In this document: positions 17,468 through 26,597 of the stretch, one piece after another | Layout: each line of letters opens with the position of its first letter | How positions within the stretch are numbered: position 1 is the stretch's first letter | From: Asticcacaulis sp. UBA2476 | GTDB lineage: Bacteria; Pseudomonadota; Alphaproteobacteria; Caulobacterales; Caulobacteraceae | Direction of reading: 5' to 3' | Assembly: GCA_002342035.1 (NCBI GenBank) | Contig: DDPE01000069.1 | Coordinates: 1 to 64,000 of the forward strand | DNA: 64,000 nt | The notes under the pieces: model-generated | Databases searched by the model: none | Seen by the model: only the letters and a program-made list of their open reading frames with translations | Told to the model about the DNA's origin: nothing | Program-made: the position numbers and the translations under genes

Positions 17468-19246
17468 TCAGGGCTTAGTAGTGACGACCTTGGCAGGTTC
17501 CGACGCATCGACCGAAGCCACGGTGCTCTTGGCCTTAACTTCGGTATCACCGAGTTTTTGTTTGACTGAGGCCAGTTGTTTTTGGCTGGCACCCTCAAGC
17601 GTCAAGACGCGCTGCCACTGATATCGCGCCTCATCGCCACGCCCCAGCGCACGGTAAACATCGCCAAGATGCTCATTCACTTCGGGGTCAGACGGTTCCA
17701 GCAAAATTGCCTGCTCGATCCAGTCCAACGCCTGATCATATTCGCCAAGACGATAATAGCCCCACCCCAGAGAATCCATCATGGCCCCTGATTTCGGATC
17801 AGCCTCCAGGGCCTTACGCACCAGTTCCATGCCGTCCTTGACGTGCATATTGCGTTCGATCCAGCCATAGCCCAGAAAATTCAGCACTTCAGGCCGGTCA
17901 GGCGCCAAGGCTTTCGCCTTTTTGACCGCACTTTCGGCCATGTCCCATTGCCCTAACTGGTCATAAAGGACGGCCTGCATGAACCAGGCCTGCCACGTAA
18001 AATCGCTGTCACCATAGGTCTTGACGCGATCACGGATCAGATCAAGACCGGATTGATATTTGCTTTGGGCGCGCAGGATGTCCGCCATCTGAACCGTCAG
18101 ATCAAGATTTTGCGGATCAGCCTTGGAAAGGTTAGCTAAAATCTCAAAGGCCTGATCTTTTTGATCATGGTCATTGAGGCTCCACGCCAGACGCATCCGG
18201 GCCTCACGATAGAACGGCGAATTGGGCTCGATGTCTGCCCATACCTTTTGCGCGGAATTGAAGTCACGCATCTTACCGTGGATCTGCCCCAGCAAAATCT
18301 TAGCCCGATCCTGATCCGGATTGAGGTAAAGCGATAACCTAAGCGACGTCAGGGCCATCTCAACCTGCTGTTCAGTCAGGTACAAGGTGGCCGACATGAA
18401 TAGCGTATCTGCAATGCCCTGCTTGAGGGTCGGCAATGGCGGCTTATCCGAACTTCCGGACTGAATACGTATAATCGATTGTTCCGTCAGGACATCCGGC
18501 GACATGGCGGCAATATCCTGATAGATTTTCAGCGCTTCGTCCTTGCGGCCCCGTCGCTCCAGAAACGCACCGTAGCTGGGTCCAAAGAAAACGCCGACAG
18601 CCCCCGGCTGATAAAGCTCCTTATAGAGCGCTTCGGCCTCATCGGTCTTGCCACGAATTTCAGATAAGACAGCCTGATCAAGTGCCCCAAACAGTGACAA
18701 CAGCCGGTCTCTCGATTGCGGGGCACCAGACAAAGCCTGATCCCATTTGCCATCAAGGGCATAGACCCACGGCCTCAGCAGCGCACCAGTACGGTTCTGC
18801 GATTGCAGGGCCAGCATTTCATCCAGCGCTTCGCCCGCTTTTGCCGGTTTGTTGGCCTTGATGTAATCAACAGATACCACCAAGTCACCCAGAGCCTGAA
18901 TGTAGCGCGGGCTCTCAGAATTGGTTGGCCGAGAGGAAACTGCATAATCAATATCACCGCTCAAAAGGGCGGCAATAAAGGCTTTTTCTCTAAGGCTTTC
19001 GTTCAAGGGATCGGCCTTGGCGGCCGAAATCAGCGACTCCGCGGCAACCATGGTATCACCGCGCGACACGGCATATTTGCCGACCAGATATTCGCCGTAA
19101 GCGCTGTTGGGTGACGCTTTTGCAAACTTCACCCGTCCCTCACCCGCAGGTGCCGCCAATACCGGATTTGCACTCAGGATACCCGCCGTTAATAACAGGC
19201 CCGCCACCAACAAATTACGTGAAAAGCGCGGCAGTATCTGATCCAT
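17468..19246 (-). CDS. Exported tetratricopeptide repeat protein
   Basis: 592 residues with an N-terminal signal peptide (LLVAGLLLTAGILSANPVLA-A). The body is made of helical TPR units; the clearest are in the last 200 residues, for example WDMAESAVKKAKALAPDRPEVLNFLGY, GMELVRKALEADPKSGAMMDSLGWGYYRLGEYDQALDWIEQAILLEPSDPEVNEHLGDVYRALGRGDEA. TPRs mediate protein-protein contacts; probably envelope-associated in the periplasm. The specific role is unknown. It is the first gene of a likely pair with ispE. Confidence 0.85.
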   Translation of the reverse strand: MDQILPRFSRNLLVAGLLLTAGILSANPVLAAPAGEGRVKFAKASPNSAYGEYLVGKYAVSRGDTMVAAESLISAAKADPLNESLREKAFIAALLSGDIDYAVSSRPTNSESPRYIQALGDLVVSVDYIKANKPAKAGEALDEMLALQSQNRTGALLRPWVYALDGKWDQALSGAPQSRDRLLSLFGALDQAVLSEIRGKTDEAEALYKELYQPGAVGVFFGPSYGAFLERRGRKDEALKIYQDIAAMSPDVLTEQSIIRIQSGSSDKPPLPTLKQGIADTLFMSATLYLTEQQVEMALTSLRLSLYLNPDQDRAKILLGQIHGKMRDFNSAQKVWADIEPNSPFYREARMRLAWSLNDHDQKDQAFEILANLSKADPQNLDLTVQMADILRAQSKYQSGLDLIRDRVKTYGDSDFTWQAWFMQAVLYDQLGQWDMAESAVKKAKALAPDRPEVLNFLGYGWIERNMHVKDGMELVRKALEADPKSGAMMDSLGWGYYRLGEYDQALDWIEQAILLEPSDPEVNEHLGDVYRALGRGDEARYQWQRVLTLEGASQKQLASVKQKLGDTEVKAKSTVASVDASEPAKVVTTKP

Positions 19247-19288
19247 CAGGTAAAACTTTCAACGACGGGTGTGCAACTATGCTCACCA

Positions 19289-20968
19289 TTACATATTTGG
19301 ATAGTTCGGGCCACCCCCGCCTTCAGGCGTCACCCAAACAATATTTTGTGTCGGATCTTTGATATCGCACGTCTTACAATGAACGCAATTCTGGGCGTTG
19401 ATCTGTAAGCGCGGCTTGTTTTCTTCCAATCCAACAATTTCATAAACCCCTGCCGGGCAATAGCGTTGCGCAGGCTCAGCATATTTCGCCAGGTTGATGT
19501 CGATCGGCACGCGCTCATCTTTTAAGGTCAGATGAACCGGCTGATCTTCTTCGTGGTTCGTATTGGAAATGAAAACAGACGACAGTTTATCAAAGCTTAA
19601 AACACCGTCAGGCTTAGGATAATCTATCGGCTTGAACTCAGCCGCGGGCTTAAGCGACTGCGCATCGGATTTGCCGTGTTTTAGGGTGCCCAGCACCGAC
19701 ATCCCGCCCAGAATCTTCGTGACGTGCATCTCAATCCCGCCCAGCACGGTGCCTAACCCGGTGCCAAAACGCGTCAAAATCGGCTTGACGTTGCGAACCA
19801 GCTTTAGCTCCTTGGCAACGTCGGATTGATCATAGGCCGACTGATAGGTCTCAAGGCTACGGTTAGCCGTTGCCGTTGCCTCATCGGTCAGAGCCTCGAA
19901 CGCAGCATCCGCCGCCAGAATGCCGGTTTTGATAGCATTATGGCTGCCCTTGATGCGCGGTACATTCACAAAACCTGCCCCATCTCCGATCAGCACACCG
20001 CCGGGGAAATTCAGCTTGGGTACAGACTGATACCCGCCTTCGGAGATGGCGCGCGCACCATAAGAAATACGCGTCCCGCCCTCTAAGTGTTCACGAATAA
20101 CCGGATGCTGTTTGAATCTTTGGAACTCATCAAACGGCGACAGATACGGGTTCTGATAGTTCAGATGGACCACAAAGCCGATCGAGACGTAGTCCTCACC
20201 AAAGTGGTACATGAACGACCCGCCGCCGATCTTGTCATCGAGCGGCCAGCCCAGAGTATGCTGAACGTATCCGGGCTTATGTTTAGCTTTAGGAATCTTC
20301 CATAACTCTTTCAGACCTATACCGTATTTCTGATAGTCAGAAGCCTTATCGAGTTCATATTTTTTGATCACCTGTTGCGACAGCGATCCGCGCACACCTT
20401 CGGCAAAGAAGGTGTACTTCGCTCGCAATTCAAGGCCTGGCTGGAAGTCCGGCTTAGGCTCACCCTTGCGATCGAGGCCGAACACACCCGCGACCACACC
20501 GGTAACCGCGCCATCATCGTCATAAAGCACTTCCGAGCACGCCATGCCGGGATAGACTTCAACCCCCAGCGCCTCAGCCTGCTCTGCCATCCAGCGCGTC
20601 AGGTTGCCGAGTGATCCGATGTAGCAGCCGTGGTTTTTCATATAATCTGGCATGGGCAGCCACGAAATATCGAGCGCGCCCTGCGGTCCCAGATAAATGA
20701 ACTTATCCTCAGTCACCGCCGTCTCCAGCGGCGCGCCCATCGTCTTCCAGTCAGGAAAAAGCTTTTCAAGACCCGCCGGATCCATCACCGCCCCTGACAG
20801 AATATGCGCCCCGATTTCCGAACCTTTTTCAAGCAGAGCGACGCTAATGTCGGCACCGACTTTTTCAGCCCGCTGCTTCAATCGTATCGCCGCCGAAAGT
20901 CCAGCCGGACCGCCACCGATGATCACGACATCGTATTCCATGCTTTCGCGTTCCATCGCCTCAGACAT
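19289..20968 (-). CDS. Electron transfer flavoprotein-ubiquinone oxidoreductase
   Basis: 559 residues. It passes electrons from acyl-CoA and amino-acid dehydrogenases, through ETF, to ubiquinone in the membrane. An N-terminal FAD-binding Rossmann motif reads VVIIGGGPAGLSAA at about residues 15-28. The C-terminal domain binds a 4Fe-4S cluster: RYCPAGVYE, then QNCVHCKTCDIKDP, giving C...C-x2-C-x2-C. The length matches the family. The first residues MSEAMERES hold several possible starts. It is divergent from the UDG-like gene, with about 100 bases between. Confidence 0.95.
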   Translation of the reverse strand: MSEAMERESMEYDVVIIGGGPAGLSAAIRLKQRAEKVGADISVALLEKGSEIGAHILSGAVMDPAGLEKLFPDWKTMGAPLETAVTEDKFIYLGPQGALDISWLPMPDYMKNHGCYIGSLGNLTRWMAEQAEALGVEVYPGMACSEVLYDDDGAVTGVVAGVFGLDRKGEPKPDFQPGLELRAKYTFFAEGVRGSLSQQVIKKYELDKASDYQKYGIGLKELWKIPKAKHKPGYVQHTLGWPLDDKIGGGSFMYHFGEDYVSIGFVVHLNYQNPYLSPFDEFQRFKQHPVIREHLEGGTRISYGARAISEGGYQSVPKLNFPGGVLIGDGAGFVNVPRIKGSHNAIKTGILAADAAFEALTDEATATANRSLETYQSAYDQSDVAKELKLVRNVKPILTRFGTGLGTVLGGIEMHVTKILGGMSVLGTLKHGKSDAQSLKPAAEFKPIDYPKPDGVLSFDKLSSVFISNTNHEEDQPVHLTLKDERVPIDINLAKYAEPAQRYCPAGVYEIVGLEENKPRLQINAQNCVHCKTCDIKDPTQNIVWVTPEGGGGPNYPNM

Positions 20969-21074
20969 AAGCTTTTTCGCCTTTTATATCATACGCACTT
21001 TGGTTTTGATTTCGACGCCGATTGCCCGTAAAGCTATGGTCGCCGAAACACATTGTCTTCAATAGGGTTATTTC

Positions 21075-21929
21075 TTGTCTCTGTCTGCTCCCCATGACGC
21101 CGTCAAGGCGCTTGAAAGCTATCTAGGCTTTTGGATGGATCATGACGTTGCGGAAGCCTATGAATTCCAACCTATTAACCGAACCCTTCTTGAGAATAAA
21201 CCCCGCTTAACCGCTAAAACGCCCGCCGGAAAAGTTTCCGCGAACGTCAACAATCAGGTAACGCAAACCCCGCAAAACGTCAACCTGAATGCTCTGATCC
21301 CGGAAAATCTGCGTCATTTCGATCCGGAGATTGCCCTTAATCAGGCCCGCCATCTGGCCAGCACAGCCACCAATCTGGACGAGCTTTATACCAACCTGTC
21401 AAAGTTCGAAGCGCTGCCCCTGCGGTATGAGGGTGGCAAAAATCTGGTCAAGGGACGGGGTAATCCCAATGCCCGCCTACTGATCATCGGCGATGCACCA
21501 GATGCCGAGGAAGATGACAGCGGCGTAGCTTTTGGTGGAAAATCGGGAAAGATGCTTGATCAGATGCTGTCGCAAGCGGGAGTGAGCGATCAGTTTTACG
21601 CCCTGCCGGCTGTGTTCTGGCGGCCAGCCGGCAACCGACCTCTTACGGATTCGGACACTGCTCTGATGTCGCCATTCTTACATGGTTTCATCTCAATAAT
21701 TAAGCCCGATGCCGTTTGGCTTATGGGCCCCGCCGCCGTTAAGGTGGTTCTGGATGTGACGGACGGCATTCAAAAACTGCGCGGAAAAGACCTTAGTTTC
21801 ACGCCGCTTATCGGTGATCATAGCCCGATTTTACGCGCCAGTTTTCATCCATCCCTGCTGTTGAAACAACCGATGGCAAAGGCATTGGTGTGGCGCGATC
21901 TGCTGGAATTATCCCAAAGGCTTGCTTAA
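21075..21929 (+). CDS. Uracil-DNA glycosylase family 4/5-like protein lacking all cysteines
   Basis: 284 residues from TTG 21075; AGGG 7 bases upstream supports this start and no ATG is near. The C-terminal two-thirds match the family 4/5 uracil-DNA glycosylase fold: KNLVKGRGNPNARLLIIGDAPDAEEDDSG (motif 1 region), ALPAVFWRPAGNRPL, and FHPSLLLK (motif 2 region). The family binds a 4Fe-4S cluster through four cysteines, but this protein contains no cysteine, and motif 1 reads GDAPDAEED in place of GEAPGxxED. It may be a divergent glycosylase or a structural relative. The N-terminal 100 residues are Asn/Gln-rich and unlike the catalytic domain. Confidence 0.8.
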   Translation: MSLSAPHDAVKALESYLGFWMDHDVAEAYEFQPINRTLLENKPRLTAKTPAGKVSANVNNQVTQTPQNVNLNALIPENLRHFDPEIALNQARHLASTATNLDELYTNLSKFEALPLRYEGGKNLVKGRGNPNARLLIIGDAPDAEEDDSGVAFGGKSGKMLDQMLSQAGVSDQFYALPAVFWRPAGNRPLTDSDTALMSPFLHGFISIIKPDAVWLMGPAAVKVVLDVTDGIQKLRGKDLSFTPLIGDHSPILRASFHPSLLLKQPMAKALVWRDLLELSQRLA

Positions 21930-22014
21930 CGCTTACTAATTCGGTACCTTCATCACTTAGTTCTTTATGTGCGCTGTGGCGCGAATTTCGGATACACCCT
22001 GACGGAGGGACATC

Positions 22015-23808
22015 TTGAGACTTGATCACAGCCCTGCTTATGCAGACACATTTGGGCGTAACTTTCGGAAATCCTTATGCGTATCAGCATTTAGCCTGCT
22101 CACCGCCTTGTCGATTTGCAACATAGCGACGGCCGCCGAAACCAACGATAAATCAGAGCCTGTCGTCGCCACGCCCATGCAGCCTGTGCCCTATCAGGCG
22201 ATCTCACCGGCCCCGGCAAGCGTTCCCAAATTGATTGTCAAGGGCCAGCCCGCAACCAGCAATATGACGCCTTGGGATGCTGATCTTTATGATCAGGCCT
22301 TCACCATGATTTCCCAGGGGGATTTTGAGGGGGCTCAAGGCAAAAGCTCGCAGATTGCCGACAAAACGCTACAGGGGTACCTGGAATTTTATAAGCTTTT
22401 CAATGGCAATTACTCGTCATCTTACGGCGAACTGACAGCGTGGCTTGAGCGTTATTCCGATCTGCCCATGTCGATGCGGGTCTGGTCTCTGGCTAAGCGC
22501 AAAAAACCAGAAGGCGAAGTTGATCCGCCCTTCCCCGTACTGGCGAAAGCTTCAGGTAAAGCCGAGCCGGACTCGATTCGTTTAGCCAGCCTCAATCCGG
22601 TAGCCGGTCTAAACGCCATGACGGCGATGTTCGATCGTCCGTCACCTACCAGCGGAAGTGTCAATCCAGACTCAAGCCTGACACCCAAATCCGCCCGCTC
22701 GGCCTATAATAATAACGAACTTGAGCAGGCCGTAAAATTGGGTGTGCAGGTCGGGGACCGGTGGGTAGCGGGTTTGGCATCTTATCGCTTGAAACGCTAT
22801 ACCGAGGCTGAAAAGCACTTCGATTTTGTTATCAACGACCCCAGCCAAAATGCCTGGAGCCAGTCGGGTGCCGCTTATTGGGCGGCAAGGTCTGCCCTCA
22901 TGCTCAATAAAAAAGACGATGCGGACGGATATTTCCGTATAGCAGCATCGTTTCCGTTTACGTTCTACGGTCTTGTGGCTGAGCAACGTCTGGGCATTGA
23001 ACCGGCGGTGGCTCTGGCTAAAAAGGGGCTTCCCCCCGCCCTTAGCAACGATTCGCGCACTCTGGCACTTACTCTGTCCGATGATTTTGAATGGACCAAA
23101 TCCAACCCGCAAGCCAAGCGCGTGACCAGTCTCATGCAGATCGGCCGCACCAGCGATGCCCGCTCTGAGTTGCAGGATGCCATTCAGCGTGCGTCAGATG
23201 ACAAAATGCGTAATCACTGGCTGGCTTTGGCTGCGTATCACAAACTGTCGGTTTCAAAGCTTAAAAGCTCGGATCGTTTGTTTGATTCTTCGTCTTACCT
23301 TCAACCCGATTTCAAACCCAAAGGCGGCTTTGAGATTGATAAGGCTCTGGTTTTTGCTATTGCCCGTAAGGAAAGCAAGTTTAACCCCAAGGCCCAAAGC
23401 TATGCTGGCGCGTACGGCCTCATGCAATTGATGCCAGCAACGGCAGCTCTTGTTACCGGGGACAAAAAGCTGCTCACCAAGCCCGCCACCCTGCTTGATC
23501 CGGAAACTAATCTAACCATAGGCCAGCAGTATATTCAGCGCCTTTTGACGGCCAAACCCATCGGTGGCGACATTTTGCGCGCGGTTGCGGCTTATAATGC
23601 GGGCCCCCGGCCTGTTCAGGACGCCGTCAATGCCCTAGGCCCTGATGCCGATGCCCTGCTGATCATGGAATCGATACCGGTCGCCCAGACCCGGCAATAT
23701 GTCGAAGAGGTCGTCGCGGCCTATTGGATCTACAGCCACCTTATGGGTGAAACGCCAGCCAGCCTGAAACATGCCGCCAAGGATGCGCGGACATTGAGCC
23801 TGAACTAG
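22015..23808 (+). CDS. Lytic transglycosylase (Slt70-like)
   Basis: 597 residues; cuts the MurNAc-GlcNAc bond of peptidoglycan in the periplasm. TTG 22015 is chosen because GGAGGGA lies 5 bases before it; a signal peptide ending at TATAAE follows. A helical superhelix of repeats fills the middle (AVKLGVQVGDRWVAGLASYRL, AWSQSGAAYWAARSAL). The SLT catalytic domain begins near residue 440: FAIARKESKFNP with the catalytic Glu, then GAYGLMQLMPATA and AVAAYNAGPRPV. The stop overlaps the convergent glycosyltransferase by 4 bases. Confidence 0.93.
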   Translation: MRLDHSPAYADTFGRNFRKSLCVSAFSLLTALSICNIATAAETNDKSEPVVATPMQPVPYQAISPAPASVPKLIVKGQPATSNMTPWDADLYDQAFTMISQGDFEGAQGKSSQIADKTLQGYLEFYKLFNGNYSSSYGELTAWLERYSDLPMSMRVWSLAKRKKPEGEVDPPFPVLAKASGKAEPDSIRLASLNPVAGLNAMTAMFDRPSPTSGSVNPDSSLTPKSARSAYNNNELEQAVKLGVQVGDRWVAGLASYRLKRYTEAEKHFDFVINDPSQNAWSQSGAAYWAARSALMLNKKDDADGYFRIAASFPFTFYGLVAEQRLGIEPAVALAKKGLPPALSNDSRTLALTLSDDFEWTKSNPQAKRVTSLMQIGRTSDARSELQDAIQRASDDKMRNHWLALAAYHKLSVSKLKSSDRLFDSSSYLQPDFKPKGGFEIDKALVFAIARKESKFNPKAQSYAGAYGLMQLMPATAALVTGDKKLLTKPATLLDPETNLTIGQQYIQRLLTAKPIGGDILRAVAAYNAGPRPVQDAVNALGPDADALLIMESIPVAQTRQYVEEVVAAYWIYSHLMGETPASLKHAAKDARTLSLN

Positions 23809-24473
23809 GTTTTTCCGGGCGGGCGCGGCGGAAACCCCAGCAGATAGGCGACGAAACTCAAGCCCTTGCCGATCTGGGAAAATGCCCAGCCTTTACGTTT
23901 GAAACGCTCACCACTTGTAATCAGAGGTGTCGGTATCGCCCGCAATCGGGCCCGTCCCAGAGCCAGATCCATGCTCAGGGCTTCATAGGCCGCCTGATCC
24001 TTATAACCGCCGACCGCATCATAGAGCGCGCGCGACATAAACAGTCCGTGATCCCCGGAGGGCGCCCCAAACCAGCGCGCCCGAAACGCCAGCGCCTCAG
24101 CCCAAAAGGCCGCCAGCCATGACGGGTCATCAAACGTAAGCCGGAAATAGCCTGCACGCTGCGGGTATTGGCGCATGTGCAGATGAATCTGATCCATCCA
24201 GCCCTCGCCCAATTGCGAATCCGAGTGCAGGATCAACAACCAATCTCCCCGCGCCTCGCGGCAGCCCTGCCATAGTTGCAGGCCCCGGCTGGCATCGGCA
24301 TGAACGATACGGCAGCCGGTTGAGTCGGCAATCTCTAGGGTCGCATCGTTTGAGCCGCCATCGACCACAATAACTTCTTTGATCAGCCCCTCAACTACCC
24401 CCGGAACCAGCGCGCTTAAGGTGCGCACTAGCGAATCTTCGGCATCGATAGTGGGAATAATGACCGATATCAT
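23805..24473 (-). CDS. Glycosyltransferase family 2 (TIGR04283-like)
   Basis: 222 residues, soluble GT-A type fold: ISVIIPTIDAEDSL, VIVVDGGSNDAT, GDWLLILHSDSQLG (the DxD metal site here reads HSDSQL) and FGAPSGDHGLFMSRALYDAVGGY. This pattern matches the TIGR04283 group of family 2 transferases, often small and stand-alone. The acceptor is unknown. Its start overlaps the end of the RNA methyltransferase gene by 4 bases, suggesting translational coupling. Confidence 0.85.
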   Translation of the reverse strand: MISVIIPTIDAEDSLVRTLSALVPGVVEGLIKEVIVVDGGSNDATLEIADSTGCRIVHADASRGLQLWQGCREARGDWLLILHSDSQLGEGWMDQIHLHMRQYPQRAGYFRLTFDDPSWLAAFWAEALAFRARWFGAPSGDHGLFMSRALYDAVGGYKDQAAYEALSMDLALGRARLRAIPTPLITSGERFKRKGWAFSQIGKGLSFVAYLLGFPPRPPGKT

Positions 24474-25723
24474 CGTGACAATACCCCGACCACCTCAACA
24501 TGGCCCGACCACAGAAACTGATCAATCGGCGTTACGTTATCGAGACTGAAACCGGCATCACGAAGGATGCGCACATCGCGGATAAAGGTCTGCGGATTAC
24601 AACTGACGGCCACGACCCGTTTGACGGATGACAGGGCAATCTCGCGGGCCTGATCTTCGGCACCGGCGCGCGGCGGGTCGAAAACAATCGCGTCAAACCC
24701 GTTCATTTCCGCCGCCAGCATAGGACGCCGGTCAAGATCGCGCACCTCAGCCGTTATGGTTTTAAGGCCAGAGACCCGCCCCATAGCTGATTTCAAGGAC
24801 CCAACGGCCCCCGCCGCCCCGTCAGCCGCATAGACCACCGCCTGCTCCGCCAGCGGAAAGGTAAACGTGCCCGATCCGCAAAACAGATCGGCTACCTTCT
24901 TGGCGCCCGCCACAGCCTGCGTAATCAGACGCACCATGTCGGCTTCTGACTTTGGACTGGCCTGCAAAAAAGGGGCAAACGGCAGATCGACCATCGCCCG
25001 CCCAAAGCGCACCTGCGGCGCTCTGGCCAGATATTGAATTTCATCGGACATCGTGACGCGCGCAAAATCAGCCGCCGATGCGGTCATGGCAAGCTGCATC
25101 CGCCCGTCCGCGCTCAAGCCCCCGCTTTTGGAGCGCTCTACGCCGCGAATGTCGATATCGAGCCCCGTCTCGGAGACTGTTACATTCAAAATGGGCGCTG
25201 ACTTGGGGTGTTCAAACAGCGCCTGCGCCAGTTCGGTCAGGTGTGGCAAGGCGGCAACGATGCGTGGATCAGCCACCGGGCATTCTTCGATACGCACCTG
25301 GTCCCAGGATTTACGCATCTTAAAGCCCAGTTCAACCCTAAACGTGCCTTTGGGGCCGTTGATACGTTTGGCATGGAGCCCGACGCGCCGGCGGGTATGG
25401 GGCGGGGTGGTCAGGATTGGCTCAACCTGTGTCTCAAGGCCAGCCTTGGTCAGCATGGATGCCACCAGATCGTGCTTCCATGCGCTATAGGCGACCATAT
25501 CCCAGTGCTGGAGCGCACAACCGCCGCAGCGGCTGAAATGTCGGCAAGGGGGCGCTACGCGCTCCGCACTTGGGGTAAGTACTTCGATCAGATCGGCGCG
25601 ATCTTTGTGGATTTCAGCGCGCACCTCTTCGCCCGGAAGCGTGAGCGGCACAAATACGCCATCGGCGGTGATGCCGTCGCCCTGAAACCCTATATGGGCA
25701 ATCGATAAGGTTTGTTGCGCCAT
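24470..25723 (-). CDS. Class I SAM-dependent RNA m5U methyltransferase (TrmA/RlmD family)
   Basis: 417 residues from ATG 25723. An N-terminal TRAM-like domain (LSIAHIGFQGDGITADGVFVPLTLPGEEV) is followed by the iron-sulfur site CRHFSRCGGC with the fourth cysteine in IEECPVADPRIV. The methyltransferase core shows KVADLFCGSGTFTFPLA (SAM site), IVFDPPRAG and the catalytic cysteine in VVAVSCNPQTF. The family makes 5-methyluridine in 23S rRNA or tRNA; which base cannot be decided here. An upstream in-frame start at 25762 is less likely. Confidence 0.92.
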   Translation of the reverse strand: MAQQTLSIAHIGFQGDGITADGVFVPLTLPGEEVRAEIHKDRADLIEVLTPSAERVAPPCRHFSRCGGCALQHWDMVAYSAWKHDLVASMLTKAGLETQVEPILTTPPHTRRRVGLHAKRINGPKGTFRVELGFKMRKSWDQVRIEECPVADPRIVAALPHLTELAQALFEHPKSAPILNVTVSETGLDIDIRGVERSKSGGLSADGRMQLAMTASAADFARVTMSDEIQYLARAPQVRFGRAMVDLPFAPFLQASPKSEADMVRLITQAVAGAKKVADLFCGSGTFTFPLAEQAVVYAADGAAGAVGSLKSAMGRVSGLKTITAEVRDLDRRPMLAAEMNGFDAIVFDPPRAGAEDQAREIALSSVKRVVAVSCNPQTFIRDVRILRDAGFSLDNVTPIDQFLWSGHVEVVGVLSR

Positions 25724-26038
25724 AGGCTTTGAACTCAAACTGACGTGAAGGAGGCTTCTCATAGGGCCTTAGCAAGGATTTGAGAAGGGCTGGCGAAATT
25801 TAGGCTGGTTTTAGTCCCGAAAAATCTGAATTATTTTCACCAACCACCAAATACGCTGCTCGCAATAACCAATAAGACTATGATTTAATGTAATAATTAA
25901 AAAAACAACATCTTTGAACATGAACGAAAATGAACGAACGTCTCAAATCCCGTTCATATTGGATAGCTTATAAAGGTCCTCAACAACGGTGATGAAAGGT
26001 TCTTCACCACCGGCTTTCAAAGGTTAAAGGAGCAAACC
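25724..26038 (+). promoter_or_regulatory. Intergenic region with TGAAC direct repeats
   Basis: AT-rich 315-base gap before the glycine-zipper gene. TGAAC occurs at 25915, 25921 and 25931 and in inverted form (GTTCA) at 25952, a spacing that looks like an operator. Near the gene, AAAGGAGC at 26026-26033 is a strong ribosome site, and GGTGA...TCACC can form a hairpin at about 25990-26010. No protein-coding signal seen. Confidence 0.4.
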
Positions 26039-26482
26039 ATGTTGAAGATGACCAAGACACGTAAGATCGCTTTGTCTGCCCTGGCGGCCGCCACCATGAT
26101 CACCACCGTCGCCGCCCCTGTTACCGCTTCGGCCCGCGACCGTTATAACACCTGTTCGGTTGACCGTTCTAATGGCAAGGCCAATGGCGCGATTATCGGT
26201 GCCGTTGCCGGTGCGGCCTTGGGTAACGGGGTATCTGCCCGTAACGCCAAGACCGAAGGCACTATTCTGGGCGCGGTTCTTGGGGCCGCTGTAGGTTCGC
26301 AGGTCGGTAAGAGCAACGCCGATTGTGAACCACGCTACAATAGCGGTTATCAGAACAACGGCTATGGTCGCCCACGTTATGAGTATCGCCAAACCAGCTA
26401 TGGTCACGACCGTAATGACCGTTACGATGATCGCCGTGATCGTCACGACGACCGCTATGACCGCCGCAGCGACCGCTGGTAA
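26039..26482 (+). CDS. Exported glycine-zipper protein with an Arg/Asp-rich tail
   Basis: 147 residues. A signal peptide ends near VTASA-RD. The core is a glycine-zipper 2TM-like segment with two GAxxGAxxGxxxG runs: ANGAIIGAVAGAALGNGVS and GTILGAVLGAAVGSQVG, flanked by two cysteines (NTCSVD, NADCEP). The last 45 residues are low-complexity Tyr/Asn then alternating Asp-Arg (DDRRDRHDDRYDRR). Related proteins (17 kDa surface antigen type) sit in the outer membrane. Single-gene unit with a strong ribosome site and its own terminator; function unknown, possibly envelope stress. Confidence 0.8.
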   Translation: MLKMTKTRKIALSALAAATMITTVAAPVTASARDRYNTCSVDRSNGKANGAIIGAVAGAALGNGVSARNAKTEGTILGAVLGAAVGSQVGKSNADCEPRYNSGYQNNGYGRPRYEYRQTSYGHDRNDRYDDRRDRHDDRYDRRSDRW

Positions 26483-26550
26483 CGGATAAGGCTCAAGAGA
26501 TCGGCTTCCCGCTCCTCCCCTTATCCCCCGCCGGTTTCCGGGCCTCAAGA

Positions 26551-26597
26551 CACCCTCTGCGCCCACCCTTACACTTTGCGCGCAGGGGGTGATTTTT
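26551..26597 (+). terminator. Intrinsic terminator of the glycine-zipper gene
   Basis: CACCCTCTGCGC pairs with GCGCAGGGGGTG (12 bp, one T-G wobble), followed by ATTTTT. It runs into the stop codon of the convergent GT2-GtrA gene. Confidence 0.82.
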
